DNA of 64,000 bases. Origin: Candidatus Gastranaerophilales bacterium (GTDB taxonomy: Bacteria > Cyanobacteriota > Vampirovibrionia > Gastranaerophilales > Gastranaerophilaceae). The stretch's first letter is position 1. Every line of letters begins with the position of its first letter. The notes under the pieces were generated by a model. That model had not been told where the DNA came from. It made no database searches and worked only from the letters and a program-made list of their open reading frames with translations. The position numbers and the translations under genes are program-made. The stretch is from contig CALUPV010000001.1 of the NCBI GenBank assembly GCA_944322745.1, positions 310,001-374,000 of the forward strand, in the 5' to 3' direction. Below are positions 27,066-36,312 of the stretch, one piece after another.

Positions 27066-27082
27066 TGATTTTTTCATGTTAT

Positions 27083-27112
27083 AAAAAAGAGTGCTTTATA
27101 ATCGCACTCTTT
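27083..27112 (-). terminator. Terminator of purA
   Basis: AAAGAGTGC (27086-27094) pairs with GCACTCTTT (27104-27112). On the minus strand a T run follows, 14 bp after the purA stop. Confidence 0.85.
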
Positions 27113-27125
27113 AAAGTAATTTAAA

Positions 27126-28421
27126 TTATCTGAACGGATTTTCTAACATAATGGTTTGTTCTCTATCCGGACCGACACTCACAATTTTTATTGGAATACC
27201 AACTAATTCTTCAAGCTTCTTTAAATATATTTTAGCATTTTCCGGTAAATCTTCCATTTTTTTAGATTTCGTAATATCAGTCTTCCAGCCTTTATAAGTT
27301 TCATATACAGGCTCTAAGTATTTATGCATATTTATATTAGTCGGATAATCTTTATAAATTTTTCCGTCTCGTTTATCTTTATAAGCAACACAAACTTTTA
27401 ATTCATCAAAAGTATCAAAAACATCAAGCTTAGTTATTGCCATTTCTGTTAAACCGCCAACAAGAACACAATATCTTGAAAGAACAGCATCAAACCAACC
27501 GCAGCGTCTCGGTCTGCCTGTAGTTGTACCAAACTCACCGCCGATTGTTCTTATTTGTTCGCCTGTTTCATCTAATAATTCCGTAACAAAAGGACCTTCA
27601 CCAACTCTTGTAATATATGCTTTTGTAACACCGATTACATTTTTTATATTAGTAGGACCAATACCCGAACCGGTTGCGGCACCGCCTCCAATAGGACTTG
27701 AACTTGTTACATAAGGATAAGTTCCATAGTCAATATCAAGCATTATTCCTTGAGCACCTTCAAAAAGAATTTTTTTGTCTTCTTTTAATGCTCCTGTTAA
27801 TTTATCAACCCAATTTTCACAAACATAAGGTTTAAATATTTCAGCATATTTTCTGCAATATTCAAGCATTTCTTCTTTTGAATACGTTTTTGTTCCGTAA
27901 ACTTTTTCTAGCATTTTATTTTTTAATGGAAGTATGGCATCTAAACGTATATTTAAAAGTTCTTCGTCATATAAATCTTGTATTTTTAAACCATATCTTC
28001 CGATTTTATCTGAATAAGTAGGACCTATTCCTTTTTTTGTAGTTCCTATTTTATTTTTTCCTGAAGTATTCTCGCTAATCCCATCTATATCAATATGATA
28101 AGGAAGGGTAATAGTAGCTAAAGGACTTATTTTAAGTGTAGATAAGTTTACACCTCTTTCAATAAGTTCTTGAGTTTCTTTTAAGAAAGTTTCAGGATGA
28201 ATAACTGTACCTGCACCAATAAAACAGAACTTATTTTTATACAACACACCAGATGGTATCAAATGAAATTTATACGTTTCATTATTAACTACAACAGTAT
28301 GTCCTGCATTACAACCGCCTTGATAACGAATAATAACATCAGCATACTCAGCCAAAAGGTCAGTAATTTTAGCTTTTCCCTCATCTCCCCATTGAGCACC
28401 GACTACTACAGTATTTTTCAT
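27126..28421 (-). CDS. purA: Adenylosuccinate synthetase PurA
   Basis: 431 residues from the ATG at 28421 (MKNTVVVGAQWGDEG), with AAAGGG about ten bases upstream; the frame also extends to 28469 without support. It makes adenylosuccinate from IMP, Asp and GTP. NAGHT (catalytic His), GAQGIMLDIDYGTYP, TTGRPRRCGW and KLDVFD are intact. The GDEGKGK loop reads GDEGKAK here (Ala17), and the usual GGHNAGHT reads GGCNAGHT. The gene is monocistronic between a promoterless leader of more than 200 bp and the terminator. Confidence 0.94.
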   Translation of the reverse strand: MKNTVVVGAQWGDEGKAKITDLLAEYADVIIRYQGGCNAGHTVVVNNETYKFHLIPSGVLYKNKFCFIGAGTVIHPETFLKETQELIERGVNLSTLKISPLATITLPYHIDIDGISENTSGKNKIGTTKKGIGPTYSDKIGRYGLKIQDLYDEELLNIRLDAILPLKNKMLEKVYGTKTYSKEEMLEYCRKYAEIFKPYVCENWVDKLTGALKEDKKILFEGAQGIMLDIDYGTYPYVTSSSPIGGGAATGSGIGPTNIKNVIGVTKAYITRVGEGPFVTELLDETGEQIRTIGGEFGTTTGRPRRCGWFDAVLSRYCVLVGGLTEMAITKLDVFDTFDELKVCVAYKDKRDGKIYKDYPTNINMHKYLEPVYETYKGWKTDITKSKKMEDLPENAKIYLKKLEELVGIPIKIVSVGPDREQTIMLENPFR

Positions 28422-28586
28422 AATATGCCCTTTCTTAGACATGGCTCTTACCCACTTATTATAAACCAAAAGCTAATATTTATAGAAACAAAGTGTAAAG
28501 ATATGTATTTGATAATAGCAAAAACTAAAATATTTAATTATTTAACGACTATAAAATCAGTAATCTAAAATAAGTGTTTTTCAAAT

Positions 28587-28614
28587 AAGTGTTTAAATTG
28601 TACTTTAAACACTT
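28587..28614. repeat. 11-bp perfect hairpin upstream of purA
   Basis: AAGTGTTTAAA (28587-28597) pairs with TTTAAACACTT (28604-28614), loop 6 nt. A related AAGTGTTTTTC lies 16 bp to the left. It sits between purA and the candidate small RNA. It could be an operator or a terminator-like stem; the flanking T run is poor. The rest of the 28.42-28.66 kb spacer shows no ORF. Confidence 0.4.
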
Positions 28615-28661
28615 AAAATTATTTTATTTGCAGTTTTAAACTTAAAAATCTATTTTTAGAC

Positions 28662-28791
28662 AAAAAAAAGCCACTTTTCAGTGGTCTATTTCTGCATCCT
28701 AATGGTCTCTTTTGTGTTTATTATTTAGGAGTTTATATGTGTTCGGGGTTGTAATGTTTCGTTTAGTGTATTGCTTACACTTAAATCTTAC
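28662..28791 (-). ncRNA. Candidate small RNA, about 130 nt
   Basis: A near-consensus promoter (28798-28825) and an intrinsic terminator bound a stretch without an ORF. The terminator is CCACT (28671-28675) with AGTGG (28680-28684) and eight T on the minus strand. The transcript would carry a small GTGT..ACAC hairpin near its 5' end and a single-stranded-looking ACTCCTAA, complementary to a Shine-Dalgarno. It is not recognisable as 6S, tmRNA or SRP RNA. It might instead be a 3' UTR with an internal promoter. Confidence 0.55.
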
Positions 28792-28797
28792 ATTATC

Positions 28798-28825
28798 ATT
28801 ATGACATATATTATTCTTATGTCAA
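28798..28825 (-). promoter_or_regulatory. Strong promoter of the candidate small RNA
   Basis: On the minus strand TTGACA (28825-28820) is followed after 16 bp by CATAAT (28803-28798), the best -35 box in the window. It lies about 40 bp beyond the stop of the upstream radical SAM gene. Confidence 0.65.
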
Positions 28826-28865
28826 GTGTTATTTTTTTATAATATTACAAATTGTAAATACAAAT

Positions 28866-30422
28866 TTATTGTAAAGCCAAAAGTCTTTTATATTCGGACT
28901 TTAAGACTTCTTTATTTTTTGGATACAAAATAAAATCCCAATGCAATTCATCTTCTATACTTATTTCTTTTAAAACAATTTCATCAGAAGGTTTTAATTT
29001 ATTATTCTTTTCAAAATCTTTATATACAGACTTAAACGCCCCAATATTTCCGCCTTGATTAAATACTTCTATTAAATACGGAGTGAGAGTTCTATCACCT
29101 CTTGAAAGAAGAGATTGTATATAATCCCATTTTACACTGCTTGTTCTTGCCTTTATGCCTATTTTTGCAAATTCTTTTTTTATATATTCGTTTTTCTTTT
29201 CAAGAGTTTTAATATCTTCTCGACCTGCAAATTGAAATGGAGTATGAGCTTTTTGAACAAATGTAGAAAAACTTGGCGTTATTATAAACCCTTTATACTT
29301 TTGTTTTATTTCCTTGCACAGATTTACAAACTCATCCAAATCTTCATAAGTTTCTGTAGGGAGACCTATAATACCATACATTTTGACTCCGGTAAAACCA
29401 TGTTTAACCATTTTATCTATAATGCATAATATATCTTCTTTATTAAGATGTTTATTAATTACCTTTCTTAATCTTTCACTTCCGGCTTCAACTGCTATTG
29501 TTGCAGATTTTTGCCCGCATTTATGAAGCATTTCAAGTACAGTATCAGAAACATAATCAGCTCTTAAAGAGGATACTGTTACTTCAAGATTCATACCTGA
29601 GTCAACTTTATCAATAATATACTGACAAATATCATCAATCTTTGGATGAGAACATATTAAAGCTCCAAGCAAGGCTATTTTATTTGTATAATTTAACCCA
29701 AAATCAATTTCTTTAATAATTTCTTCATATGGCGCAAATCTAACAGGATTATTGATGAACGAAGTCAAACAAAAAGCACAACTTTGAGGACAACCCCTTT
29801 CCACTTCTACTATAAAAGTATCGGGGAAGAAACTTTTTTCAGTTAAAATTGGTGTTGATACACAACAATCCAAACAAGCAGAAGACTTTTTAACAACATA
29901 TCCGTCTTTTTTAAAAGTCGGAATATAAACCCCCTCTACTTTTGATAAAAGTTCAAGTTTTTCTATCCTTGATTTATCCTTATTATCTCTAAGTATTTCA
30001 TATATTTTATTTATATTATTTTCCGAATCACCAATAGTAATGAAATCAAAAAATTCTGCAAATGGTTCGGGATTTGCACTTACAACAGGACCACCTGCCG
30101 AAATCAAGGGGTATGATTCGTCTCTATCTTTAGAAAGAAAAGGGATATCATAAGTTTTTAATATACTTAAAATTCCAAGATAATCAAGTTCAAAAGAAAA
30201 AGAAAAAGCCATAACATCAACAAAAGAAGGTTTTATTTGTGTTTTTTGAGTATCCGTAAAGATTCTTTCAGCAAAAATACCTTCCATCGTACTTATTTGC
30301 TTAAAAACCGTAAGAAAACCTAAAGCCGACATTCCAAAACTATAAACAGCAGGAAAACAACACCATACATTTAAATTTTGGTTAATTTCTTTATTTGCAG
30401 AATACAAATATGTTTCTGTCAT
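28866..30422 (-). CDS. B12-binding-type radical SAM protein
   Basis: 518 residues. An N-terminal domain of about 190 residues resembles cobalamin-binding radical SAM partners (SAGGPVVSANPEPFAEFFDF). Then follows the radical SAM core with the [4Fe-4S] motif CPQSCAFC near residue 207 (preceded by EVERG), and conserved SLRADYVS and VEAGSERLR. It resembles a large family of uncharacterised B12-domain radical SAM enzymes; the substrate is unknown. It overlaps the AI-2E permease gene by 4 bp (ATGA), so they are cotranscribed. Confidence 0.85.
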   Translation of the reverse strand: MTETYLYSANKEINQNLNVWCCFPAVYSFGMSALGFLTVFKQISTMEGIFAERIFTDTQKTQIKPSFVDVMAFSFSFELDYLGILSILKTYDIPFLSKDRDESYPLISAGGPVVSANPEPFAEFFDFITIGDSENNINKIYEILRDNKDKSRIEKLELLSKVEGVYIPTFKKDGYVVKKSSACLDCCVSTPILTEKSFFPDTFIVEVERGCPQSCAFCLTSFINNPVRFAPYEEIIKEIDFGLNYTNKIALLGALICSHPKIDDICQYIIDKVDSGMNLEVTVSSLRADYVSDTVLEMLHKCGQKSATIAVEAGSERLRKVINKHLNKEDILCIIDKMVKHGFTGVKMYGIIGLPTETYEDLDEFVNLCKEIKQKYKGFIITPSFSTFVQKAHTPFQFAGREDIKTLEKKNEYIKKEFAKIGIKARTSSVKWDYIQSLLSRGDRTLTPYLIEVFNQGGNIGAFKSVYKDFEKNNKLKPSDEIVLKEISIEDELHWDFILYPKNKEVLKSEYKRLLALQ

Positions 30423-31468
30423 GATTTTTCTTCTTCTAACTTTTCTAGCTTCCCATTAATCGTTTTGAGATATAGTTCATCAAATAATGTTAATAATAAA
30501 GCAGCTATTGCAGGAGAAAGTATAACTCCCCAAACACCAAGAAATTGTGCTGCAATCAAAAATGCAAATATAATTATCAATGGATGTAAATCTAAAAATT
30601 TACCAAAGACCAAAGGTCTTACAAAATTATTAGATATCCACTGTGCAGCAAGATAAACAATAGCAGTCAAAACAACAATCAACCAACCTTTAGGTGATGC
30701 ACATAAAATGCCCAGAATAAACGCTAATGTAGGACCAACTATAGGAACAATATCTAAAATACCTGCAATTAATCCCAATAATACTGCATATTGGACTTTT
30801 AAAACAATTAAACCTATAGCTGTAAATATTGCAACTGTTGACATTGATAAAACTTGAGCTATTACATATCCGCCTACTTTATGTTCAATGTTTTCATATA
30901 CCTCTTTTGCTCTTTTTTTCATCTTAGGAGGGAAAACAAGCACAACAGCATCACGTACCAGATTTTTTTCATTTACCATATAAAAAACAATAACTCCCAT
31001 CGTAATTGCAATTGTTATTGTTTCCATAAAAGCAACTGTAAAGTTTATTGATTTATTTACAATACCAGAAGCCATTTGAGATGATGTATTAGTTAATGCA
31101 TTTATATCAACATACTCAATTATAGGTTTTCCCATAATTGTTTTATTACTTAAAAAATCAATAATGTTTTTTATAAAAACAGGCAGATTATCAATTACCT
31201 GTTGAATTTCCTTAACAGAGATAGATACAATTGGAATCAAAAATAATACAGCCACTATTATAGTAGAAGTAATAACAATAGTAGAAGCCAAAGAACGAGG
31301 CATTTTTGTACATAATTTATCAACTGCCGGATTCAATGAACAAGCAAGTACAAACGAAGCAAATATTAAAAGAGCAATTCCTTGCATCTGCATTATAAAC
31401 AATATTAACAAGATAGCAACAATTACAAACATTGTATTTTTAAGATAAACAGGCTTGTTCCAAAACAT
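30419..31468 (-). CDS. AI-2E (UPF0118/PerM) family permease
   Basis: 349 residues with seven or eight hydrophobic segments, clearly of the AI-2E family: the segment GLIAGILDIVPIVGPTLA, the long N-terminal hydrophobic pair and the C-terminal FLIAAQFLGVWGVILSPA. Members have been linked to autoinducer-2 export and to Na+/H+ exchange; the substrate here is not known. It is the first gene of a two-gene unit with the radical SAM gene. luxS is 4 kb away, which is suggestive only. Confidence 0.88.
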   Translation of the reverse strand: MFWNKPVYLKNTMFVIVAILLILFIMQMQGIALLIFASFVLACSLNPAVDKLCTKMPRSLASTIVITSTIIVAVLFLIPIVSISVKEIQQVIDNLPVFIKNIIDFLSNKTIMGKPIIEYVDINALTNTSSQMASGIVNKSINFTVAFMETITIAITMGVIVFYMVNEKNLVRDAVVLVFPPKMKKRAKEVYENIEHKVGGYVIAQVLSMSTVAIFTAIGLIVLKVQYAVLLGLIAGILDIVPIVGPTLAFILGILCASPKGWLIVVLTAIVYLAAQWISNNFVRPLVFGKFLDLHPLIIIFAFLIAAQFLGVWGVILSPAIAALLLTLFDELYLKTINGKLEKLEEEKS

Positions 31469-31625
31469 TTGTGTCTCCTTTTTTGCAATGATTATATCAT
31501 ATTAAATACACAAAGTAATTAATCAATAAAATTAGTAAAGATATACAAATAATTATAAGATATTTTTACTATTATATGTGTTTATATTAAAATATTAATC
31601 GGTAAATATGTAATAGGTGGATATT

Positions 31626-34463
31626 ATGACAGAAGCTACAAAAAAGGACTATAAGGACAGTATAAATTTACCTAAAACTTCATTAGAGATGAGAGCAAAT
31701 GCAGCTCAAAAAGAGCCTTTAACTCAAAAGTTTTGGGAAGATAACAAAATTTATGAAAAAAGTATTAATCAAAGAGACAAAAAAAATAAATTTATTCTTC
31801 ATGATGGTCCGCCATACTTAAGTTCAGATAAGATTCATATCGGTACTGCTTTAAATAAAATTTTAAAAGATATAATACTTAAATATAAAGCACAAAGAGG
31901 TTATTATGCACCATATGTTCCGGGATATGACGCACATGGACTTCCTATCGAAAATGCCGTCGTAAAAAATATAAAAGGCGGCAGAGAAGCACTTACTCCT
32001 GGTGAATTAAGAGCAAAATGCAGAGAATTTGCACTAAAAAATCTTAAAGGACAAGAAGAAAACTTTAAAAGACTTGGTGTATGGGGCAACTGGGAAAAAC
32101 CTTATTTAACTATAGCACCTGATTTCGAAGCTGAACAAATCAGAGTCTTTGGCGAAATGTATAAAAAAGGCTATATTCAAAAAGGTTTAAAACCGGTTTA
32201 TTGGTGTGCTTCTTGCGAAACTGCTTTAGCAGAAGCAGAAGTTGAATATGCTGATCATACATCTACAAGTATTTATGTTCGTTTCAAATTTGATAATAAA
32301 GACCAAGAAAAAGTATATTCACTTATCAACGAAAAAGCAGAAAAAGATTTATACGTTGTTATTTGGACAACAACTCCTTGGACTATCCCGTCAAACTTAG
32401 CTGTTTGTTTAAATGCAAGACTTGAATATACTGTGTTTGAATATAAAAATGACAGATATATTGTAGCTACGGAATTATTAAATAATTTCTTAAAAGATGT
32501 AGCTTGGGAAGAAACAGATATAAAAACTATAGGAACACTAAAAGGTGCAGAAATTGAGAACCTAAATGTATTCCATCCTTTATATAACAGATTAAGCCGT
32601 ATAATTCTCGGAGACCACGTTACATTAGATGCAGGTACAGGTTGTGTACATACCGCACCGGGACACGGTCTTGAAGACTGGGAAGTTTGCCAAAAATATG
32701 GTATAGAAACTCTTTCACCTCTTAATTCAAAAGGTATTTGGGAAAAAAGTGATAAATTTGAGGACCCTGAGTTAGAAGGCATTCCTTATTATAAGGGTAA
32801 TGAAATTGTTATAAACAAACTTGAAGAAAAAACAGCCCTTTTGGCAAAACAAGATATAACTCACAGCTATCCTCACTGCTGGAGATGCAAAAAACCTGTT
32901 ATTTATAGAGCAACAGACCAATGGTTTGTTAAAGTTGATATGTTCAAAGAGCAGACTTTGGAAGCAATAAGAAATGTAAAATGGATTCCATCTGCAGGTG
33001 AAACAAGAATAACCAATATGGTTGAAAACCGTTCTGACTGGTGCATTTCTCGTCAACGTGCTTGGGGTGTACCAATTCCGGTATTCTATTGCAAAGACTG
33101 CGGTGAAGTTATTGTTAATGATGAAACTATCAATCATGTTGCTGATTTATTCGAGAAAGAAAGTTCAGATGCTTGGGTAAATCATACAACTGAAGAACTT
33201 ATGCCAAAAGGATATAAATGCCCGAAATGTGGCGGTGTACACTTTAGGAAAGAAACAGACATTATGGATGTTTGGTTTGATTCGGGATGTACACATAGAG
33301 CAGTTGTTCAAAAAAGAAGCGAAGAACTTGGTGAACTTCCTGTTGAAATGTATTTAGAAGGTTCTGACCAACACAGAGGCTGGTTCCAATCATCATTATT
33401 AACTTCTGTTGCTACAACAGGTAAAGCCCCTTACAAAACAGTACTAACTCACGGTTTTGTTCTTGACGGCGAAGGCAGAAAAATGAGTAAATCTTTAGGC
33501 AATGTTGTTTTACCTCAAGAAGTAATCAAAGTATATGGTACTGATGTATTAAGACTTTGGGCGGCATCTATCGACTACAGAAATGATGTTAAAATCGGTG
33601 ATACAATTATTAAACAACTTGTAGAAATATTTAAAAAGACAAGAAATACTGCAAGATTTTTACTTGGAAATTTATATGATTTTGATCCAAAAACAGATTA
33701 TGTAAAATATGAAGATTTGAAAGAAATAGATAAGTTTGCACTTCACAAACTAAATACATTAATTGCGAATGTAACTGAAGCATTTGATGATTATGAATTT
33801 TACAGATATTTCCAATATCTTCAAAATTTTGCAGCGGTAGATTTAAGTTCATTCTATCTTGATATTGTAAAAGACAGATTATATACAAGCGGCAAAAAAT
33901 CGCTATCAAGAAGAGCTTGTCAAACTGTACTTTATGAAATAGCTCAAGCCTTAACAAGAATCTTAGTTCCTGTTATGCCTCATCAAGCTGAAGATATCTG
34001 GATGAATACCCCTGAAGCACAAAAAGACGGATTGGAAAGTATTCTTCTTTCTGATTGGCCAACCGTTAAAGAAGAATGGCATAATGAGACTTTGGAACAA
34101 GAATTCACTCAAATATTAAAAGTTCGTGAAATTGTAACAAAAGCTATTGAACCATTAAGAGCAGAAAAGAAAATAGGAAGTTCTTTAGAAACTGCTGTTT
34201 ATATTATTTCTGAAAATTCAAATCTATTGAAAAAATATGAAAAAGAATTATGCAATATATTCATAACCTCTCAAGCATTTGTAGTTAGCGAAAAACCTGC
34301 TGATGTTATGAATGAATATACAGAAGATGGTTATAGTATATATGTAACAAAAGCAATAGGAGAGAAATGTGAACGTTGCTGGAAATATAGACCTTTAGGT
34401 AAAATTGAAGGCTACGAAACTATTTGCGAAGACTGCTACAATGCTGTTACAAACAAAGACTAA
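31626..34463 (+). CDS. ileS: Isoleucyl-tRNA synthetase IleS
   Basis: 945 residues from the ATG at 31626, with AGGTGG six bases upstream; an earlier in-frame GTG at 31617 lies inside the ribosome site. It charges tRNA-Ile and edits Val-tRNA. The editing domain (TTPWTIPSN), the KMSKS loop (GRKMSKSLGN) and C-terminal zinc ligands (CERCWKYRP..CEDCYN) are intact. The HIGH motif reads HIGT (KIHIGTALNKILKD). No T-box leader is seen upstream. A strong terminator follows. Confidence 0.96.
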   Translation: MTEATKKDYKDSINLPKTSLEMRANAAQKEPLTQKFWEDNKIYEKSINQRDKKNKFILHDGPPYLSSDKIHIGTALNKILKDIILKYKAQRGYYAPYVPGYDAHGLPIENAVVKNIKGGREALTPGELRAKCREFALKNLKGQEENFKRLGVWGNWEKPYLTIAPDFEAEQIRVFGEMYKKGYIQKGLKPVYWCASCETALAEAEVEYADHTSTSIYVRFKFDNKDQEKVYSLINEKAEKDLYVVIWTTTPWTIPSNLAVCLNARLEYTVFEYKNDRYIVATELLNNFLKDVAWEETDIKTIGTLKGAEIENLNVFHPLYNRLSRIILGDHVTLDAGTGCVHTAPGHGLEDWEVCQKYGIETLSPLNSKGIWEKSDKFEDPELEGIPYYKGNEIVINKLEEKTALLAKQDITHSYPHCWRCKKPVIYRATDQWFVKVDMFKEQTLEAIRNVKWIPSAGETRITNMVENRSDWCISRQRAWGVPIPVFYCKDCGEVIVNDETINHVADLFEKESSDAWVNHTTEELMPKGYKCPKCGGVHFRKETDIMDVWFDSGCTHRAVVQKRSEELGELPVEMYLEGSDQHRGWFQSSLLTSVATTGKAPYKTVLTHGFVLDGEGRKMSKSLGNVVLPQEVIKVYGTDVLRLWAASIDYRNDVKIGDTIIKQLVEIFKKTRNTARFLLGNLYDFDPKTDYVKYEDLKEIDKFALHKLNTLIANVTEAFDDYEFYRYFQYLQNFAAVDLSSFYLDIVKDRLYTSGKKSLSRRACQTVLYEIAQALTRILVPVMPHQAEDIWMNTPEAQKDGLESILLSDWPTVKEEWHNETLEQEFTQILKVREIVTKAIEPLRAEKKIGSSLETAVYIISENSNLLKKYEKELCNIFITSQAFVVSEKPADVMNEYTEDGYSIYVTKAIGEKCERCWKYRPLGKIEGYETICEDCYNAVTNKD

Positions 34464-34480
34464 TAAAAAAAAAATAAGAA

Positions 34481-34510
34481 AAGAGCTACTAATGTAGTAG
34501 CTCTTTTTCT
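34481..34510 (+). terminator. Terminator of ileS
   Basis: AAGAGCTACTA (34481-34491) pairs with TAGTAGCTCTT (34495-34505), loop 3 nt, then TTTTC. It is preceded by an A run, so it could also work for the convergent gene at 34529. Confidence 0.88.
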
Positions 34511-34528
34511 TATAAAATCTAAAATATT

Positions 34529-35161
34529 TTACTTAATCAAAGCATTTATTTCTTCTTCAGTATCAACAACAGTAAATAATTCTGACGGAGGACATTTAAT
34601 TAATTTTGAATCATACAGTTTTTGATACTGTTCTTGTAATCCCTTAAAAAAATCTCGTCCTACTAATATTATTTTCTTTTTATCTTCAGATTTACCGTAA
34701 TAATTTTTAGTAATTAATGTAGTTGCTTCTTGCAATGTAGTCGAACTTCCAGGAAAAATTACAAAGTTATCTGCAACTGTAGAAAACTTTTCTATTCTGT
34801 CAGCTTCACTTTTGGATGTTGTTAAAGGGATACAATTATCTAAATCTTCATCACCCCAAAGAGGTTGAGTTATAATAGCAAGATTTTGTATTGGTCTACC
34901 ATTAAAATCCTTTTTCGAATATTTTTTACCTGCATTATATGCCGTACCCATAATCCCTGAATTACCACATCCGTGTACAAGATTCTTTCCTTTACATACC
35001 ATGCTTTTTGTTACTGAAGCACAAAGCTCCATATAATTCATTATTTCATCCGTAGACTTTGAACTTCCAAGTATACCAATAGTATTTTTTCTAGAATTTT
35101 TAGTCTGGTATTTAGGATTTATATTTACCGGAATTTCTGCTTTAAAACTTACTCTCATCAT
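34529..35161 (-). CDS. LOG-family (nucleotide 5'-monophosphate phosphoribohydrolase-like) protein with N-terminal SFKA motif
   Basis: 210 residues. LOG (lysine decarboxylase-like fold) proteins remove ribose phosphate from nucleoside monophosphates. The GILGSS N-terminal strand, CGNSGIMGTAYNAG and a modified PGGxGTxxE motif (PGSSTTLQEATT) are present. The usual PGG is PGS, so activity may differ. The N-terminus MMRVSFKAEIP carries the SF-type motif. The frame begins with two adjacent Met codons (35161 or 35158). The convergent terminator lies 20 bp away. Confidence 0.75.
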   Translation of the reverse strand: MMRVSFKAEIPVNINPKYQTKNSRKNTIGILGSSKSTDEIMNYMELCASVTKSMVCKGKNLVHGCGNSGIMGTAYNAGKKYSKKDFNGRPIQNLAIITQPLWGDEDLDNCIPLTTSKSEADRIEKFSTVADNFVIFPGSSTTLQEATTLITKNYYGKSEDKKKIILVGRDFFKGLQEQYQKLYDSKLIKCPPSELFTVVDTEEEINALIK

Positions 35162-35172
35162 GATCTCTACCT

Positions 35173-35211
35173 AAAAAATCACCACATTTATAGTTAATGT
35201 GGTGATTTTTT
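35173..35211 (-). terminator. Terminator of the pilin-like gene
   Basis: ATCACCACATT (35178-35188) pairs with AATGTGGTGAT (35196-35206), with flanking A/T runs extending it. T's follow on the minus strand, 16 bp after the stop at 35227. Confidence 0.85.
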
Positions 35212-35226
35212 ATTTTGCTATATTTA

Positions 35227-36312
35227 TTAATTAAAGTTATATCTAAACATCGGTTTTATATTTGTCATTGTACATAAATCAAAAACTTTATCGCTGGTAG
35301 ATGGAGGACAATATTCGCTTGGTGCAATACCACTACAATATTCTGCATAGGCATTTTCTTTTCCGCCTAAAGACAAACAATACGCCTCTCTATAATTAAA
35401 GAACGATGTACCTGCATTATTTTGCAAATATACAATAGCATAATTACATGTCTGCTTTTTCTCTCCTTTTATTACCTGTGTACATTCCGGAGCAACATTA
35501 ACCGTTCTATTAGGATCATATGTATAATAATACCCTTTAACTTTCGAATTGAGATATTGTATAACTCTTCCTGTATTTAATTTTATATTTGTTGCAGCAA
35601 CGCCAAGCGGATATACAATACCATTATCCAAAACCATAAATGTAATTATATCCGGTGGAGGAGTAAGACCGTCTCTTTCTGTCGTATTAGGTCTGCTTGT
35701 ACCATTTAAATCAACAGCAATTAACCTATATCCATAAGTATCCGATATAACAGGATTATATGTCCACTCTGATAAATAATATCGCTGACCATTTGTTGCA
35801 ATGAATGTTGGATTATTATAGTCCAAATTAGTTATATAAGGTTCTTCAAAAGCAGTTGATGAACTACCACTTTCAGAAAGATTTGTTTGAAAAAGATTAT
35901 CACATCTTGTTTTACCTGCTGTATTTGCTATAGCAACCATGCTTTTACAAAAAAGATTTTTTACTTCTTGCTCAGAAAGATGACGGTCAGAACAATTAGG
36001 AGTACCGAAATCATTCTGATATTCTCTATCAGATTTTAAGACCTGAACAATAGCACCGTTTGAATTTTTACATTGGGCAATCATTGAAGGAAGTGAATTT
36101 CCTTCATTATCCTTAAGATTTTCATATGGAGAATCACCGGCATTTAAAACTCCAACCATATTTACAATATTCTTATGTGTAAAATATGCAAGAGACGTAT
36201 AAGAGGATTTTATTATTTTTATTGAATTCACAGAAATAGCCATAATAACACCTATTACTGCAACTGAAAGAAGAACTTCTGCCAATGTAAAACCAAACTT
36301 ATTTTTATTCAT
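35227..36312 (-). CDS. Type IV pilin-like protein (prepilin N-terminal methylation motif)
   Basis: 361 residues. The N-terminus MNKNKFGFTLAEVLLSVAV is a type III prepilin signal: cleavage after Gly7, mature Phe1 and Glu5, then a hydrophobic helix. It is much larger than a major pilin and is Cys/Asn/Thr-rich with many aromatic residues, so it may be a minor or adhesive pseudopilin. No pilus assembly genes are in the window. It abuts the DUF3326 gene (one base apart). Confidence 0.8.
   Translation of the reverse strand: MNKNKFGFTLAEVLLSVAVIGVIMAISVNSIKIIKSSYTSLAYFTHKNIVNMVGVLNAGDSPYENLKDNEGNSLPSMIAQCKNSNGAIVQVLKSDREYQNDFGTPNCSDRHLSEQEVKNLFCKSMVAIANTAGKTRCDNLFQTNLSESGSSSTAFEEPYITNLDYNNPTFIATNGQRYYLSEWTYNPVISDTYGYRLIAVDLNGTSRPNTTERDGLTPPPDIITFMVLDNGIVYPLGVAATNIKLNTGRVIQYLNSKVKGYYYTYDPNRTVNVAPECTQVIKGEKKQTCNYAIVYLQNNAGTSFFNYREAYCLSLGGKENAYAEYCSGIAPSEYCPPSTSDKVFDLCTMTNIKPMFRYNFN

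Noticed and set aside
28422..28660. Purine riboswitch before purA
   Set aside because: No three-way junction core or conserved loop sequences were seen, only one AT-rich hairpin.
28735..28754. Plus-strand ORF with AGGAG five bases before an ATG
   Set aside because: It reads only five codons before a stop and lies antisense to the candidate small RNA.
31469..31625. T-box leader before ileS
   Set aside because: The spacer has no T-box sequence, specifier stem or leader terminator.
32273..33137. Long minus-strand ORFs antisense to ileS
   Set aside because: They lie entirely inside the well-supported ileS frame, lack ribosome sites and resemble no family.
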